A stretch of DNA of 6,834 nucleotides from JBCBEX01 sp039027055 (GTDB taxonomy: Bacteria; Bacteroidota; Rhodothermia; Rhodothermales; Rubricoccaceae), in contig JBCCLD010000258.1 of the NCBI GenBank assembly GCA_039027055.1, forward strand, positions 1 through 6,834, written 5' to 3'. Below, piece by piece: positions 1-5,468 of the stretch (position 1 is the first letter of the stretch; each line of letters opens with the position of its first letter). Both the position numbers and the translations under genes were made by a program. The notes under the pieces are model-generated. The model made no database searches, was not told where the DNA came from, and was given only the letters and a program-made list of their open reading frames with translations.

Positions 1-101
1 AGGCCCGTGTGCGCCGCGTGCGGTGGAACCAGCCGCTGCTGCCGGACGCGCAGACGCATGCGTTGCTTGGCGGGGCGGTTCAGCGTTATCGTGAGTCGTA
101 G
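1..101 (+). CDS. C-terminal end of an unidentified protein (partial)
   Basis: This is an open frame entering from the left edge, with its first full codon at base 3 and a TAG stop at 99-101. It encodes 32 residues ending in LLGGAVQRYRES. Most codons end in G or C, as in the confirmed genes of the window, and this is the main reason to treat it as coding. The tail is basic, with seven arginines. I do not recognise the family and too little is present to assign one. The next gene starts 114 bases downstream on the same strand, so co-transcription is possible but not shown. An overlapping cysteine- and arginine-rich frame starting at base 7 looks like a shadow. Confidence 0.6.
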   Translation, partial: ARVRRVRWNQPLLPDAQTHALLGGAVQRYRES

Positions 102-215
102 GCCGTCGCGTGCAGCGCGCCGCAGAGCGGCCACATCGTTACATGGGCTCAGAGTCCGCTTCGCGACCCGTCGGCTAGAACTCCTCGCGTTGCCCGCCCT
201 AGCTAAGTCACTGCG

Positions 216-1349
216 ATGCAAACGGACGTAGCCATTGTCGGTGGGGGCCTCGCGGGTCTCTGTGCCGCCCGACGGTTGCACAGAGCGGGCGTCGGGTTCG
301 TACTCCTGGAGGCCCGTGACCGCCTCGGGGGCCGGGTCCTCACCGTGGACGACGCTGGACAGCCCTCGGCGGACGGGTTCGACCTGGGCCCGTCGTGGTA
401 CTGGCCCCGCGTCCAGCCGGACATCGCCGCTCTGATCGCCGAACTCGGCCTCCCCGCCTTTGGACAGCGCACCGACGGCGACGTGATCTTCGAGCGGATG
501 TCGCGGGAGGGGCCGCAGCGCTACCCTGGCGTCGCGCAGGATCAGGGCATCGCGCAGGAGCAGCAGACCGCCCGCTTGGTCGGCGGCACGGGCGCGCTCG
601 TCCGCGCGCTGGCGAGTGAACTCCCACCTGAACGCGTCCTGCTGAGCGCGAAGGTGACCGCGTTAGCGCTCACCAGCGACGGCGTCGAACTGGCGGTGAG
701 GCGCGGAGGCGAGCGGGCTGAGACGCTCCGAGCCGCGCAGGTGGTCGCGGCGCTACCGCCCCGGCTCCTCAACGCCACGGTGTCGTTCACGCCCGCGCAG
801 CCGGTGGCGACGGCGCAACGCTGGCGGGACACGCCGACGTGGATGGCCCCGCACGCCAAGTTCTTCGCCCTGTACGACCGGCCTTTCTGGCGCGAGGCAG
901 GCCTGTCCGGAACGGCACAGAGTCTCGTCGGGCCGCTGGCCGAGATCCACGATGCGACCACGTCGTCGGGAGCCGCGGCCCTCTTCGGCTTCCTCGGCAC
1001 CAGCGCCGAGCAACGGGCGACCCTCGGGGAGGCGGCCGTGGTCCAGGCCTGCCTCGACCAACTCGGGCGGATGTTTGGTGCCGAGGCGCGGAGCCCCCGC
1101 GCGACGTTGTTGAAGGACTGGGCGGCGGACCCGTTGACGGCGACGGAGGCCGACCAGACGAGAGGCGGCCACCCCGTTCCGGGTTCGGGCGGCTGGGTGG
1201 CGGGGCCGTGGCGCGAACGACTCGAACTAGGTGGCAGTGAGACGAGTCCTGTCGAGCCCGGCTACCTCTCCGGTGCGGTGGTGGCGGCCGAGCGGGCCGT
1301 CTCCGCGGTCCTACAAAAGCTGGGTGCCGGTAGTGAGCAGGCCCGGTAG
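216..1349 (+). CDS. FAD-dependent amine oxidase family oxidoreductase
   Basis: This 377-residue protein belongs to the flavin-containing amine oxidase superfamily, whose members oxidise amines or related substrates using FAD. Seen: an N-terminal Rossmann dinucleotide-binding motif GGGLAG (residues 9-14) following VAIV; the ribose-binding glutamate E32 in LLEARDRLGGR, with its GGR at 38-40; and DLGPSWYW (56-63), where family members carry a DLG-type FAD contact. KFFALYDRPFWR begins at K215, which aligns by motif with the conserved lysine (Lys296 of MAO-B) that holds a water near flavin N5. The C-terminal block GSETSPVEPGYLSGAVVAAERA matches the family's closing FAD-binding motif. No cysteine sits where MAO attaches FAD, so binding is probably non-covalent. 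There is no signal peptide, and a cytoplasmic location is expected. At 377 residues it is shorter than MAO-type enzymes and lacks a membrane tail. The substrate is unknown. No Shine-Dalgarno is visible; the start is set by the Rossmann strand beginning at residue 4. Confidence 0.9.
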   Translation: MQTDVAIVGGGLAGLCAARRLHRAGVGFVLLEARDRLGGRVLTVDDAGQPSADGFDLGPSWYWPRVQPDIAALIAELGLPAFGQRTDGDVIFERMSREGPQRYPGVAQDQGIAQEQQTARLVGGTGALVRALASELPPERVLLSAKVTALALTSDGVELAVRRGGERAETLRAAQVVAALPPRLLNATVSFTPAQPVATAQRWRDTPTWMAPHAKFFALYDRPFWREAGLSGTAQSLVGPLAEIHDATTSSGAAALFGFLGTSAEQRATLGEAAVVQACLDQLGRMFGAEARSPRATLLKDWAADPLTATEADQTRGGHPVPGSGGWVAGPWRERLELGGSETSPVEPGYLSGAVVAAERAVSAVLQKLGAGSEQAR

Positions 1350-1438
1350 CGAGGAGGCGGGGCCGCCGGTGGCAGGGTGGTAGAGCCCGCCGCGGCATGC
1401 CGACGCTGATCTTCCCTCTGGCAGGGTTGCAGGCCGAA

Positions 1439-1454
1439 CCCAGTGAGCACTGGG
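1439..1454. promoter_or_regulatory. Perfect 7-bp inverted repeat upstream of the SUMF1-like gene
   Basis: CCCAGTG and CACTGGG are exact reverse complements separated by AG, giving a 16-base dyad. It lies in the 185-base gap between the amine oxidase stop and the likely start of the next gene, 80 bases upstream of that ATG. Its size and position suit a dimeric regulator's operator. A small hairpin is unlikely, because a 2-base loop would force the stem to open. No T-run follows, so it does not look like an intrinsic terminator. A chance palindrome is possible. Confidence 0.3.
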
Positions 1455-1534
1455 ACACCGCCGAGCCTGTGCTGAGCCCGAGGTCACCGCGAACAGCGGG
1501 ACGTTCGAGAGCGGCGAGACGTATCATCCGGCCT

Positions 1535-2383
1535 ATGTACAAAACCGCCTTCCTTCTCGCGGCCTGTCTCCTCTCCGCGTATGCTGCGGGGCACCCCCAC
1601 GAACACGCCCGCTCGCCAGCGAGCGCGGTCTACATCCCGATGGTGGCCGTACCCGGCGGCACGTTCGTGATGGGCAACACCGGCGCGGCGGAGGGCGAGG
1701 CGCACGAACGGCCTGCCCACGAGGTGGAGGTCGCCCCCTTCACCATCGGCGTGTTTGAGGTGACGCAGGCGCAATTCGAGGCGGTTATGGGCTACAACCC
1801 GAGCTTCGACCCGGCCTCGGAGCGGCCTGTCGAGCAGGTCTCGTGGTACGACGCCGTCCGGTTCTGCAATGCGCTCTCGCGAATGGACGGCCTCACACCT
1901 GCCTACGCCATCGATCCATTCGAGGGATACACCCTCGACCCAGAGGCGAACGGCTATCGGCTCCCCACGGAGGCGGAGTGGGAGTATGCCGCCAAGGCGG
2001 GGACGACCACGGACACCTACGCGGGCGACGTGGAGGTAGAAGAAGGGGCGTCGCCCACCCTCGATCCCATCGCCTGGTATCTCGGTGAAGACCGTGGAGG
2101 CCGGACGCAGCCGGTCGGGCAGAAGCAGCCGAACCCGTTCGGGCTCTACGACGCCATCGGCAACGTCTTCGAATGGACAGGCGCCTCCTTCGCAGTCTAC
2201 CCCGGTGGTCGCCTCGACCCGAGCCTGCCGGGGAGCACTCAGGGTGTGCCGCTGAAAGTGCTCCGCGGCGGGGCCATGGATACGGCACCGCTCTACAGCC
2301 GCGCCTCCTATCGCTACCGCCTCCACCCCAGCTACACGAGCTACAACATCGGGTTCAGGGTGGCGCGCACGACCGAGCCGTGA
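1535..2383 (+). CDS. Exported SUMF1/FGE-sulfatase-domain protein lacking catalytic cysteines
   Basis: This 282-residue protein has a formylglycine-generating-enzyme (SUMF1) fold. The frame is open further upstream (ATG at 1397), but I chose 1535 because it starts a signal peptide: MYKT, a hydrophobic core AFLLAACLLS, then AYA for cleavage near residue 17. LAAC at 8-11 resembles a lipobox but lies too close to the start. The domain spans about 34-278. Seen motifs are VPGGTFVMG (39-47), the EVTQAQF block (75-81), NPS (88-90), PVEQVSWYDAVRFCNALS (98-115), NGYRLPTEAEWEYAAKAG (139-156), PNPFGLYDAIGNVFEW (199-214), VLRGG (242-246) and NIGFRVAR (271-278). Genuine FGEs use two cysteines, which bind copper, in the C-terminal third. 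Here that stretch has none, and the only cysteines are C11 and C111. Formylglycine synthesis is therefore unlikely, and no sulfatase gene is nearby. A binding or structural role in the periplasm is inferred. The 116-residue gene follows after 31 bases. Confidence 0.9.
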   Translation: MYKTAFLLAACLLSAYAAGHPHEHARSPASAVYIPMVAVPGGTFVMGNTGAAEGEAHERPAHEVEVAPFTIGVFEVTQAQFEAVMGYNPSFDPASERPVEQVSWYDAVRFCNALSRMDGLTPAYAIDPFEGYTLDPEANGYRLPTEAEWEYAAKAGTTTDTYAGDVEVEEGASPTLDPIAWYLGEDRGGRTQPVGQKQPNPFGLYDAIGNVFEWTGASFAVYPGGRLDPSLPGSTQGVPLKVLRGGAMDTAPLYSRASYRYRLHPSYTSYNIGFRVARTTEP

Positions 2384-2414
2384 GAAGAAATCCTCCGCTG
2401 AGCCGCAGAACGTC

Positions 2415-2765
2415 ATGGACACCGATTGGATCGCACAGGTGGACGACCCGTGGGTGCAGACGGAGGTGGCTGTCGTCGAGGCGTGCCACGCGGGTCCCGA
2501 CTACGTGTGGGATGCGCAGAGCTTGGCAGGGGTGCTCTCCTTCGCCGAACTCTACACGGCGTTGCGCGCAGACCGGAGCCTTGCGGCCCCTGAACTGGAC
2601 GTGGCGTTCTTGGACGACGAACTCCTGAGGGAGAAGCTGGTCCACGCGCTCACGAGCATGTTGAACGACGAAGACAGCCGGGAGCAACTGAGACACGCCT
2701 ACAACGACGTGCGCCGTGAGATCGAGGCCGGCCTCGCTGCACTGAATGCCACACCGACCAGCTAG
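2415..2765 (+). CDS. Small acidic protein of unknown function
   Basis: This frame encodes 116 residues, and I do not recognise the family. It is strongly acidic: 23 Asp/Glu against about 8 Lys/Arg, consistent with a soluble protein. No signal peptide or membrane segment is visible. The N-terminal part is tryptophan-rich (DTDWIAQVDDPWVQTEV). From about residue 63 to the end the composition suggests amphipathic helices (LDDELLREKLVHALTSMLN, then SREQLRHAYNDVRREIEAGL), so a mostly helical fold is inferred. Codon use matches its neighbours. It starts 31 bases after the SUMF1-like gene, close enough for one transcript, and no terminator separates them. No clear Shine-Dalgarno precedes the ATG; this is the first ATG of the frame and is followed at once by compatible coding sequence. 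It could be a cytoplasmic partner of the upstream gene, but nothing in the sequence proves a link. Confidence 0.75.
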   Translation: MDTDWIAQVDDPWVQTEVAVVEACHAGPDYVWDAQSLAGVLSFAELYTALRADRSLAAPELDVAFLDDELLREKLVHALTSMLNDEDSREQLRHAYNDVRREIEAGLAALNATPTS

Positions 2766-2805
2766 GTTGGCGAGGCGACACGAGGCTCATGCCAGACCAC
2801 ACCAT

Positions 2806-2869
2806 CGACGTTCGAGCCCTCCGACGTTCGAGCCCTCCGACGTTCGAGCCCTCCGACGTTCGAGCCCTC
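2806..2869. repeat. Four perfect tandem copies of a 16-bp unit
   Basis: The unit CGACGTTCGAGCCCTC occurs four times end to end without a mismatch: 2806-2821, 2822-2837, 2838-2853 and 2854-2869. It begins 41 bases after the acidic-protein stop. Because 16 is not a multiple of three, the array reads through all three frames and would not encode a regular peptide repeat, which argues for non-coding DNA. The lack of divergence suggests recent expansion by slippage or a copy number that varies between strains. A cluster of regulator-binding sites is an alternative. A 60-residue arginine-rich frame (2789-2971) crosses the array and is probably spurious. Confidence 0.95.
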
Positions 2870-2887
2870 GCCCCCCTCATCGATCTC

Positions 2888-2925
2888 GGCAGCAGGCAGC
2901 ATCGCGTGCCGCAGCATCGCGTGCC
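2888..2925. repeat. Adjacent 7-bp and 15-bp tandem duplications
   Basis: GGCAGCA is duplicated at 2888-2894 and 2895-2901, and overlapping it GCAGCATCGCGTGCC is duplicated at 2896-2910 and 2911-2925. Both are perfect and unrelated in sequence to the 16-bp array that ends 18 bases earlier. Three independent tandem duplications within about 120 bases indicate a stretch prone to slippage. The second pair ends 100 bases before the next start codon, so it may lie in that gene's promoter or leader region. I see no convincing promoter hexamers between it and the gene. Confidence 0.9.
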
Positions 2926-3025
2926 GATGGGATTCACCCGGAGGCTGCGCGTCCGGGCACGCGGAAGATGAGGTATCGTTCGCCGTGCCCTCCTGATCGT
3001 TTACCTGCTACCGCCCCTACTCCCC

Positions 3026-3691
3026 ATGCGCATCTGGTTCCCCTGCCTCCTGGTCGCCTTCGCCGTCACCGCCCACGCCCAGCCAGTCCCTGGGGCGAGC
3101 GCGACCGTGAAGTACGTCTACAACCTCAGCGCCCCCGTTGAGGACAGCGACACTCCCGTTGGCGCGTTGCAGCGGACCGAGTACGAGACCTACGGGCCCG
3201 ACGGGCGGCGGCTCCGCGTCGAGTGGCGCGCGCCCGACGGCTCCGTCTCGCTCGCGTTCATGGAGCTCTACGGTGCCTCTGACCAGCCCTATGGCGCAGT
3301 CTACTTCACCGGAGCCGACCTCGACCCCACGCTGGAGCGCTTTGAGTACCGCTCCGCAGAGGGAGGGCGTGTGGTGAAGCGGGTGACGTACATCAACGCT
3401 GCCGGGGAGGTCACGGGCCTCAACGAGTTCGTCGCCGATGCGGACGGCCGCGAGGTCGAGCGGCGCTACGGGGTCTCCGAAGACGGAGTGCGCGCGACGG
3501 ACACGGTTGCCTACGAGGGGGCAAACGCGGCCGGGTACGTGTACGAGCGCGCGGATGGCTCGCGGCGGATTGAGAACGTATTCCGCAACGAGACGATCGA
3601 CGAGCGGGGCAACTGGACAAGCCGGACGCTGGTGCGCGACGGCTCGCCGCGACTCTTCGAGACACGGGAGATCACCTACCGTGCGCCGTAG
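3026..3691 (+). CDS. Secreted protein with beta-hairpin (YD/RHS-like) repeats, function unknown
   Basis: This 221-residue protein has a clear Sec signal peptide: MRIW, a hydrophobic core (FPCLLVAFAVT), then AHA with cleavage after A18, leaving QPVPG as the mature start. The mature part is built of short strand-turn-strand units around Gly/Asp turns: YETYGPDGRRLRVEWRAPDG (53-72), RFEYRSAEGGRVVKRVTYINAAG (105-127), FVADADGREVERRY (135-148), YVYERADGSRRIENVFRNE (171-189) and IDERGNWTSRTLVRDGSPRLFETREITY (191-218). This resembles the loose YD/RHS-like hairpin repeats of many secreted Bacteroidota proteins, where the closing 'DERGNWT...REITY' pattern is common. It is not a full RHS toxin, since it is small and has no core-closing motif or toxin domain. 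A periplasmic or outer-surface role is likely. The start is fixed by the signal peptide; no Shine-Dalgarno is seen. The repetitive DNA upstream may affect its expression. Confidence 0.82.
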   Translation: MRIWFPCLLVAFAVTAHAQPVPGASATVKYVYNLSAPVEDSDTPVGALQRTEYETYGPDGRRLRVEWRAPDGSVSLAFMELYGASDQPYGAVYFTGADLDPTLERFEYRSAEGGRVVKRVTYINAAGEVTGLNEFVADADGREVERRYGVSEDGVRATDTVAYEGANAAGYVYERADGSRRIENVFRNETIDERGNWTSRTLVRDGSPRLFETREITYRAP

Positions 3692-3706
3692 CCCGTGTCG
3701 GCAGCG

Positions 3707-3730
3707 ACCGCCGCTGCGCAGCGCTGCGGT
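3707..3730. other. GC-rich hairpin or overlapping palindromes after the repeat-rich secreted protein gene
   Basis: Two perfect 12-bp palindromes overlap: CGCTGCGCAGCG (3712-3723) and CGCAGCGCTGCG (3717-3728). They are enclosed by ACCGC (3707-3711) and GCGGT (3726-3730), which can pair outside an inner CGCT/AGCG stem with a 4-base loop. The structure starts 15 bases after the preceding stop codon, where a transcript end would be expected. No T-run follows, so it is not a classic intrinsic terminator. It may stabilise the 3' end or attenuate read-through into the next gene. In such GC-rich DNA a chance structure cannot be excluded. Confidence 0.35.
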
Positions 3731-3821
3731 ATGGGTCGATTGGGCGGCGCCTGCAACACACCGAGAGCGCTGTCGTCAACGCGACGGCTCACCCTCGCCA
3801 TCGCTCTTCGCTTGTCTGCCT

Positions 3822-4391
3822 ATGTGGTGCCTCAATCCGCGCGCGCTCTGTTCATCCGTTGCGTCCCGATACGTGCCCTGGGTGGCAGCTCTTCTGATGC
3901 TATGGATCGTGCCGGTCCAGGCGCAGCCGTCGCCCGAGAGCCCGAGCGCTGACGCTGCCACGTCTGGGCCGCTCTACGACGAGTTGGCACGGTTGGACAG
4001 CCTCATCTTCGCGGCGTCGTTCGTGGCCTGCGACTACGAAGCGGCCGACGCGCTTTTCACCGACGATGTCGAGTTCTATCACGACCTCACGGGCGCATCC
4101 TACGGAGACGAGGTCCGCGAGGACTTCCGCCGACTCACGACGTCGTGCCCGCGCGAAAACGGGGTCACGCGCGAGCTCATCGCGGGCAGTCTGGAGGTCT
4201 ATCCGATGCAGGACTACGGCGCGATCCAGATGGGCGTGCACCGCTTCACCGAACGCGGCGCGGCGACGTACACGGTCGCGAAGTTTGTCCACCTGTGGCA
4301 GCGGCAGCCCGACGGCACGTGGAAGATCAGCCGGGTGCTAAGTTTCGACCATCGTCCCGAGCCAGTGCCCCCGCCCGACAGCGACGGGTGA
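3822..4391 (+). CDS. Secreted DUF4440/SnoaL-like (NTF2-fold) protein
   Basis: This frame encodes 189 residues from ATG 3822. A signal peptide is clear: a hydrophobic stretch (PWVAALLMLWIV, 19-30) and VQA with cleavage after A34, leaving QPSPES. The start is uncertain. A GTG at 3873 would give a neater 17-residue signal and no long basic n-region, and neither start has a Shine-Dalgarno. The frame is open much further upstream but there overlaps the preceding gene. The mature domain (about 51-177) shows the DUF4440 pattern: an N-terminal helix (LYDELARLDSLIFAASFVACD), LFTDDVEFYHDLTGASYG (78-95), VTRELIAGSLEVYPMQDYGAIQMGVHRF (115-142) and AKFVHLWQRQPDGTWKISRVLSFDH (153-177). Family members are cone-shaped alpha+beta proteins that bind small ligands or catalyse simple reactions, and this one's activity cannot be read from sequence. 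C70 and C109 could form a disulfide after export. A proline/acidic tail follows. The VOC gene begins 49 bases downstream. Confidence 0.85.
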   Translation: MWCLNPRALCSSVASRYVPWVAALLMLWIVPVQAQPSPESPSADAATSGPLYDELARLDSLIFAASFVACDYEAADALFTDDVEFYHDLTGASYGDEVREDFRRLTTSCPRENGVTRELIAGSLEVYPMQDYGAIQMGVHRFTERGAATYTVAKFVHLWQRQPDGTWKISRVLSFDHRPEPVPPPDSDG

Positions 4392-4440
4392 TCCAACGCC
4401 ACGATCCCGGTCACGCGTAGCTTCCCTCAAGGGCGCGTCA

Positions 4441-5229
4441 ATGCCTGACGAATACAGAACGTTCTGCGTGATGCAACCCTCCCCTATCTACGGCATCGGT
4501 GGCGTCCTGAGCGCCGATATCGCCGTGCCGGAGCACGAGCGCGAACAGGCGTTCTACGCCGCCATCCTCACGACGGGCGACGCCCCGCTCTGGCGCGAGG
4601 ACCTGACGAACAACCTGGGGACCCCGGTCATCGGTCTTGGGAAGCGCACACCCGACCTCGACGCGCTGCCGCTGCAATGGATGCCGCACATCCAGGTGGC
4701 GGACGTGGCCGCGAGCGTGGCTCACGCGGTGGACCTAGGCGGCACCGAGGTGATGCACGGCAAGACCGAGGAGGGGCAGAGCCAGTGGGCGGTGCTCACC
4801 GACCCCGGTGGAGCCACTTTCGGAGTGATTCCCGTCGTCCCAGACGACGCGGACGCCGCCGCGCAGCAGGAACGCCAGGGCTGCATCGCCGGCCTCACCT
4901 TGACCGTACCCGACGCGGAGGCCAGCCGGGACTTCTACCAGCAGGTGGTCGGGTGGGCGGCTACGTCTCTGGGCTCAGAGGACGGGAGTGCTCATGCCGC
5001 ACGGTACGGGATGCAGACGGGCAGCGGGGCGGCCGTCGCAGAGATCCGGCAGCGGCATGATGGCGGCCGCGGCGTCCCGTCGGTGTGGCTACTTCACTTC
5101 CCCGTTGGGGACCTCGCCGAGAGCCTGCGGCGCGTCATCGCAGGCGGTGGCGTGGTCATGGAGCAGGCCGCTCACCACGCGGTGGTTCGTGACCCCGTGG
5201 GCGTCGTCCTGGCGCTGCAGGCCGCCTGA
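4441..5229 (+). CDS. Two-domain VOC (glyoxalase/bleomycin-resistance fold) protein
   Basis: This 262-residue protein has two vicinal-oxygen-chelate domains. Domain 1 (about 18-133) opens with LSADIAVPEHEREQAFYAAIL (23-43) and continues with PHIQVADVAASVAHAVDLGG (82-101) and WAVLTDPGGATFGV (116-129). Domain 2 (about 147-261) has GLTLTVPDAEASRDFYQQVV (151-170), LLHFPVGDLAESLRRVIAGG (217-236) and RDPVGVVLALQ (250-260). The helix-start 'FY' and 'DPxG' signatures are typical. The usual metal-ligand pattern is incomplete: domain 1 has D26 where a histidine often lies, and the closing strands lack the usual glutamate. This resembles the CFP30B-like two-domain group, in which metal-dependent catalysis is doubtful. 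There is no signal peptide, so it is cytoplasmic. An AAGGG at 4429-4433, seven bases before ATG 4441, is the only plausible Shine-Dalgarno-like site among these genes and supports this start over the internal ATG at 4471. The substrate is unknown. It may share a transcript with the upstream DUF4440 gene. Confidence 0.9.
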   Translation: MPDEYRTFCVMQPSPIYGIGGVLSADIAVPEHEREQAFYAAILTTGDAPLWREDLTNNLGTPVIGLGKRTPDLDALPLQWMPHIQVADVAASVAHAVDLGGTEVMHGKTEEGQSQWAVLTDPGGATFGVIPVVPDDADAAAQQERQGCIAGLTLTVPDAEASRDFYQQVVGWAATSLGSEDGSAHAARYGMQTGSGAAVAEIRQRHDGGRGVPSVWLLHFPVGDLAESLRRVIAGGGVVMEQAAHHAVVRDPVGVVLALQAA

Positions 5230-5250
5230 GGAGAATCGGTCACGTTCCTT

Positions 5251-5280
5251 CAGGGTCGTTGTTGTCCAGGGTCGTTGTTG
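5251..5280. repeat. Direct duplication with 16-base period
   Basis: CAGGGTCGTTGTTG occurs at 5251-5264 and again at 5267-5280, separated by TC, so the period is 16 bases. It lies 21 bases after the VOC stop codon in the 239-base spacer before the GH26-like gene. The rest of the spacer (5281-5468) holds only a small dyad CGTTCGGAACG at 5360-5370 and a repeated TGACCTC (5441-5447 and 5460-5466) just before the ATG. I see no strong promoter, terminator or small gene there. Confidence 0.9.
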
Positions 5281-5468
5281 GAAAGCGCACTGGTCCGTTC
5301 GTTCCATCGCGCGTGGGCAGAACGATCCCATTTCCCAAACACGGGCGAACAGGGGCACACGTTCGGAACGCTGCGTGCGACCGTGCGTGCCCGCGACTGG
5401 CACAGAAAACATGCTCTGCTTGGAAGCTGGCCCCGTGTGTTGACCTCTACGTTGATTGCTGACCTCCC

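Noticed and set aside
1397..1534. N-terminal extension of the SUMF1-like protein from ATG 1397
   Set aside because: It would bury the signal peptide behind 46 residues of low-quality sequence; the ATG at 1535 gives a normal exported protein.
787..1542. 251-codon open frame on the - strand
   Set aside because: It is antisense to the amine oxidase gene, extremely rich in Arg and Pro, and has no domain signature.
1484..2422. 312-codon open frame on the - strand
   Set aside because: It is antisense to the SUMF1-like gene, whose protein motifs are unambiguous; the composition is that of a shadow frame.
2806..2869. tRNA fragments or attachment sites, because GTTCGAGCCC resembles a tRNA T-loop
   Set aside because: The flanking bases do not pair to form a T-stem, there is no acceptor or anticodon arm, and no integrase is nearby.
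2806..2869. CRISPR array
   Set aside because: The 16-bp units abut directly with no spacers.
2789..2971. 60-codon + strand frame through the tandem repeats
   Set aside because: It crosses a 16-bp array whose period breaks the reading frame, is arginine-rich, and has no start signal or family resemblance.
3438..3821. Upstream extension of the DUF4440 frame overlapping the preceding gene
   Set aside because: The overlapping part is Arg/Ser/Thr-rich shadow sequence, and the signal peptide places the true start at 3822 or 3873.
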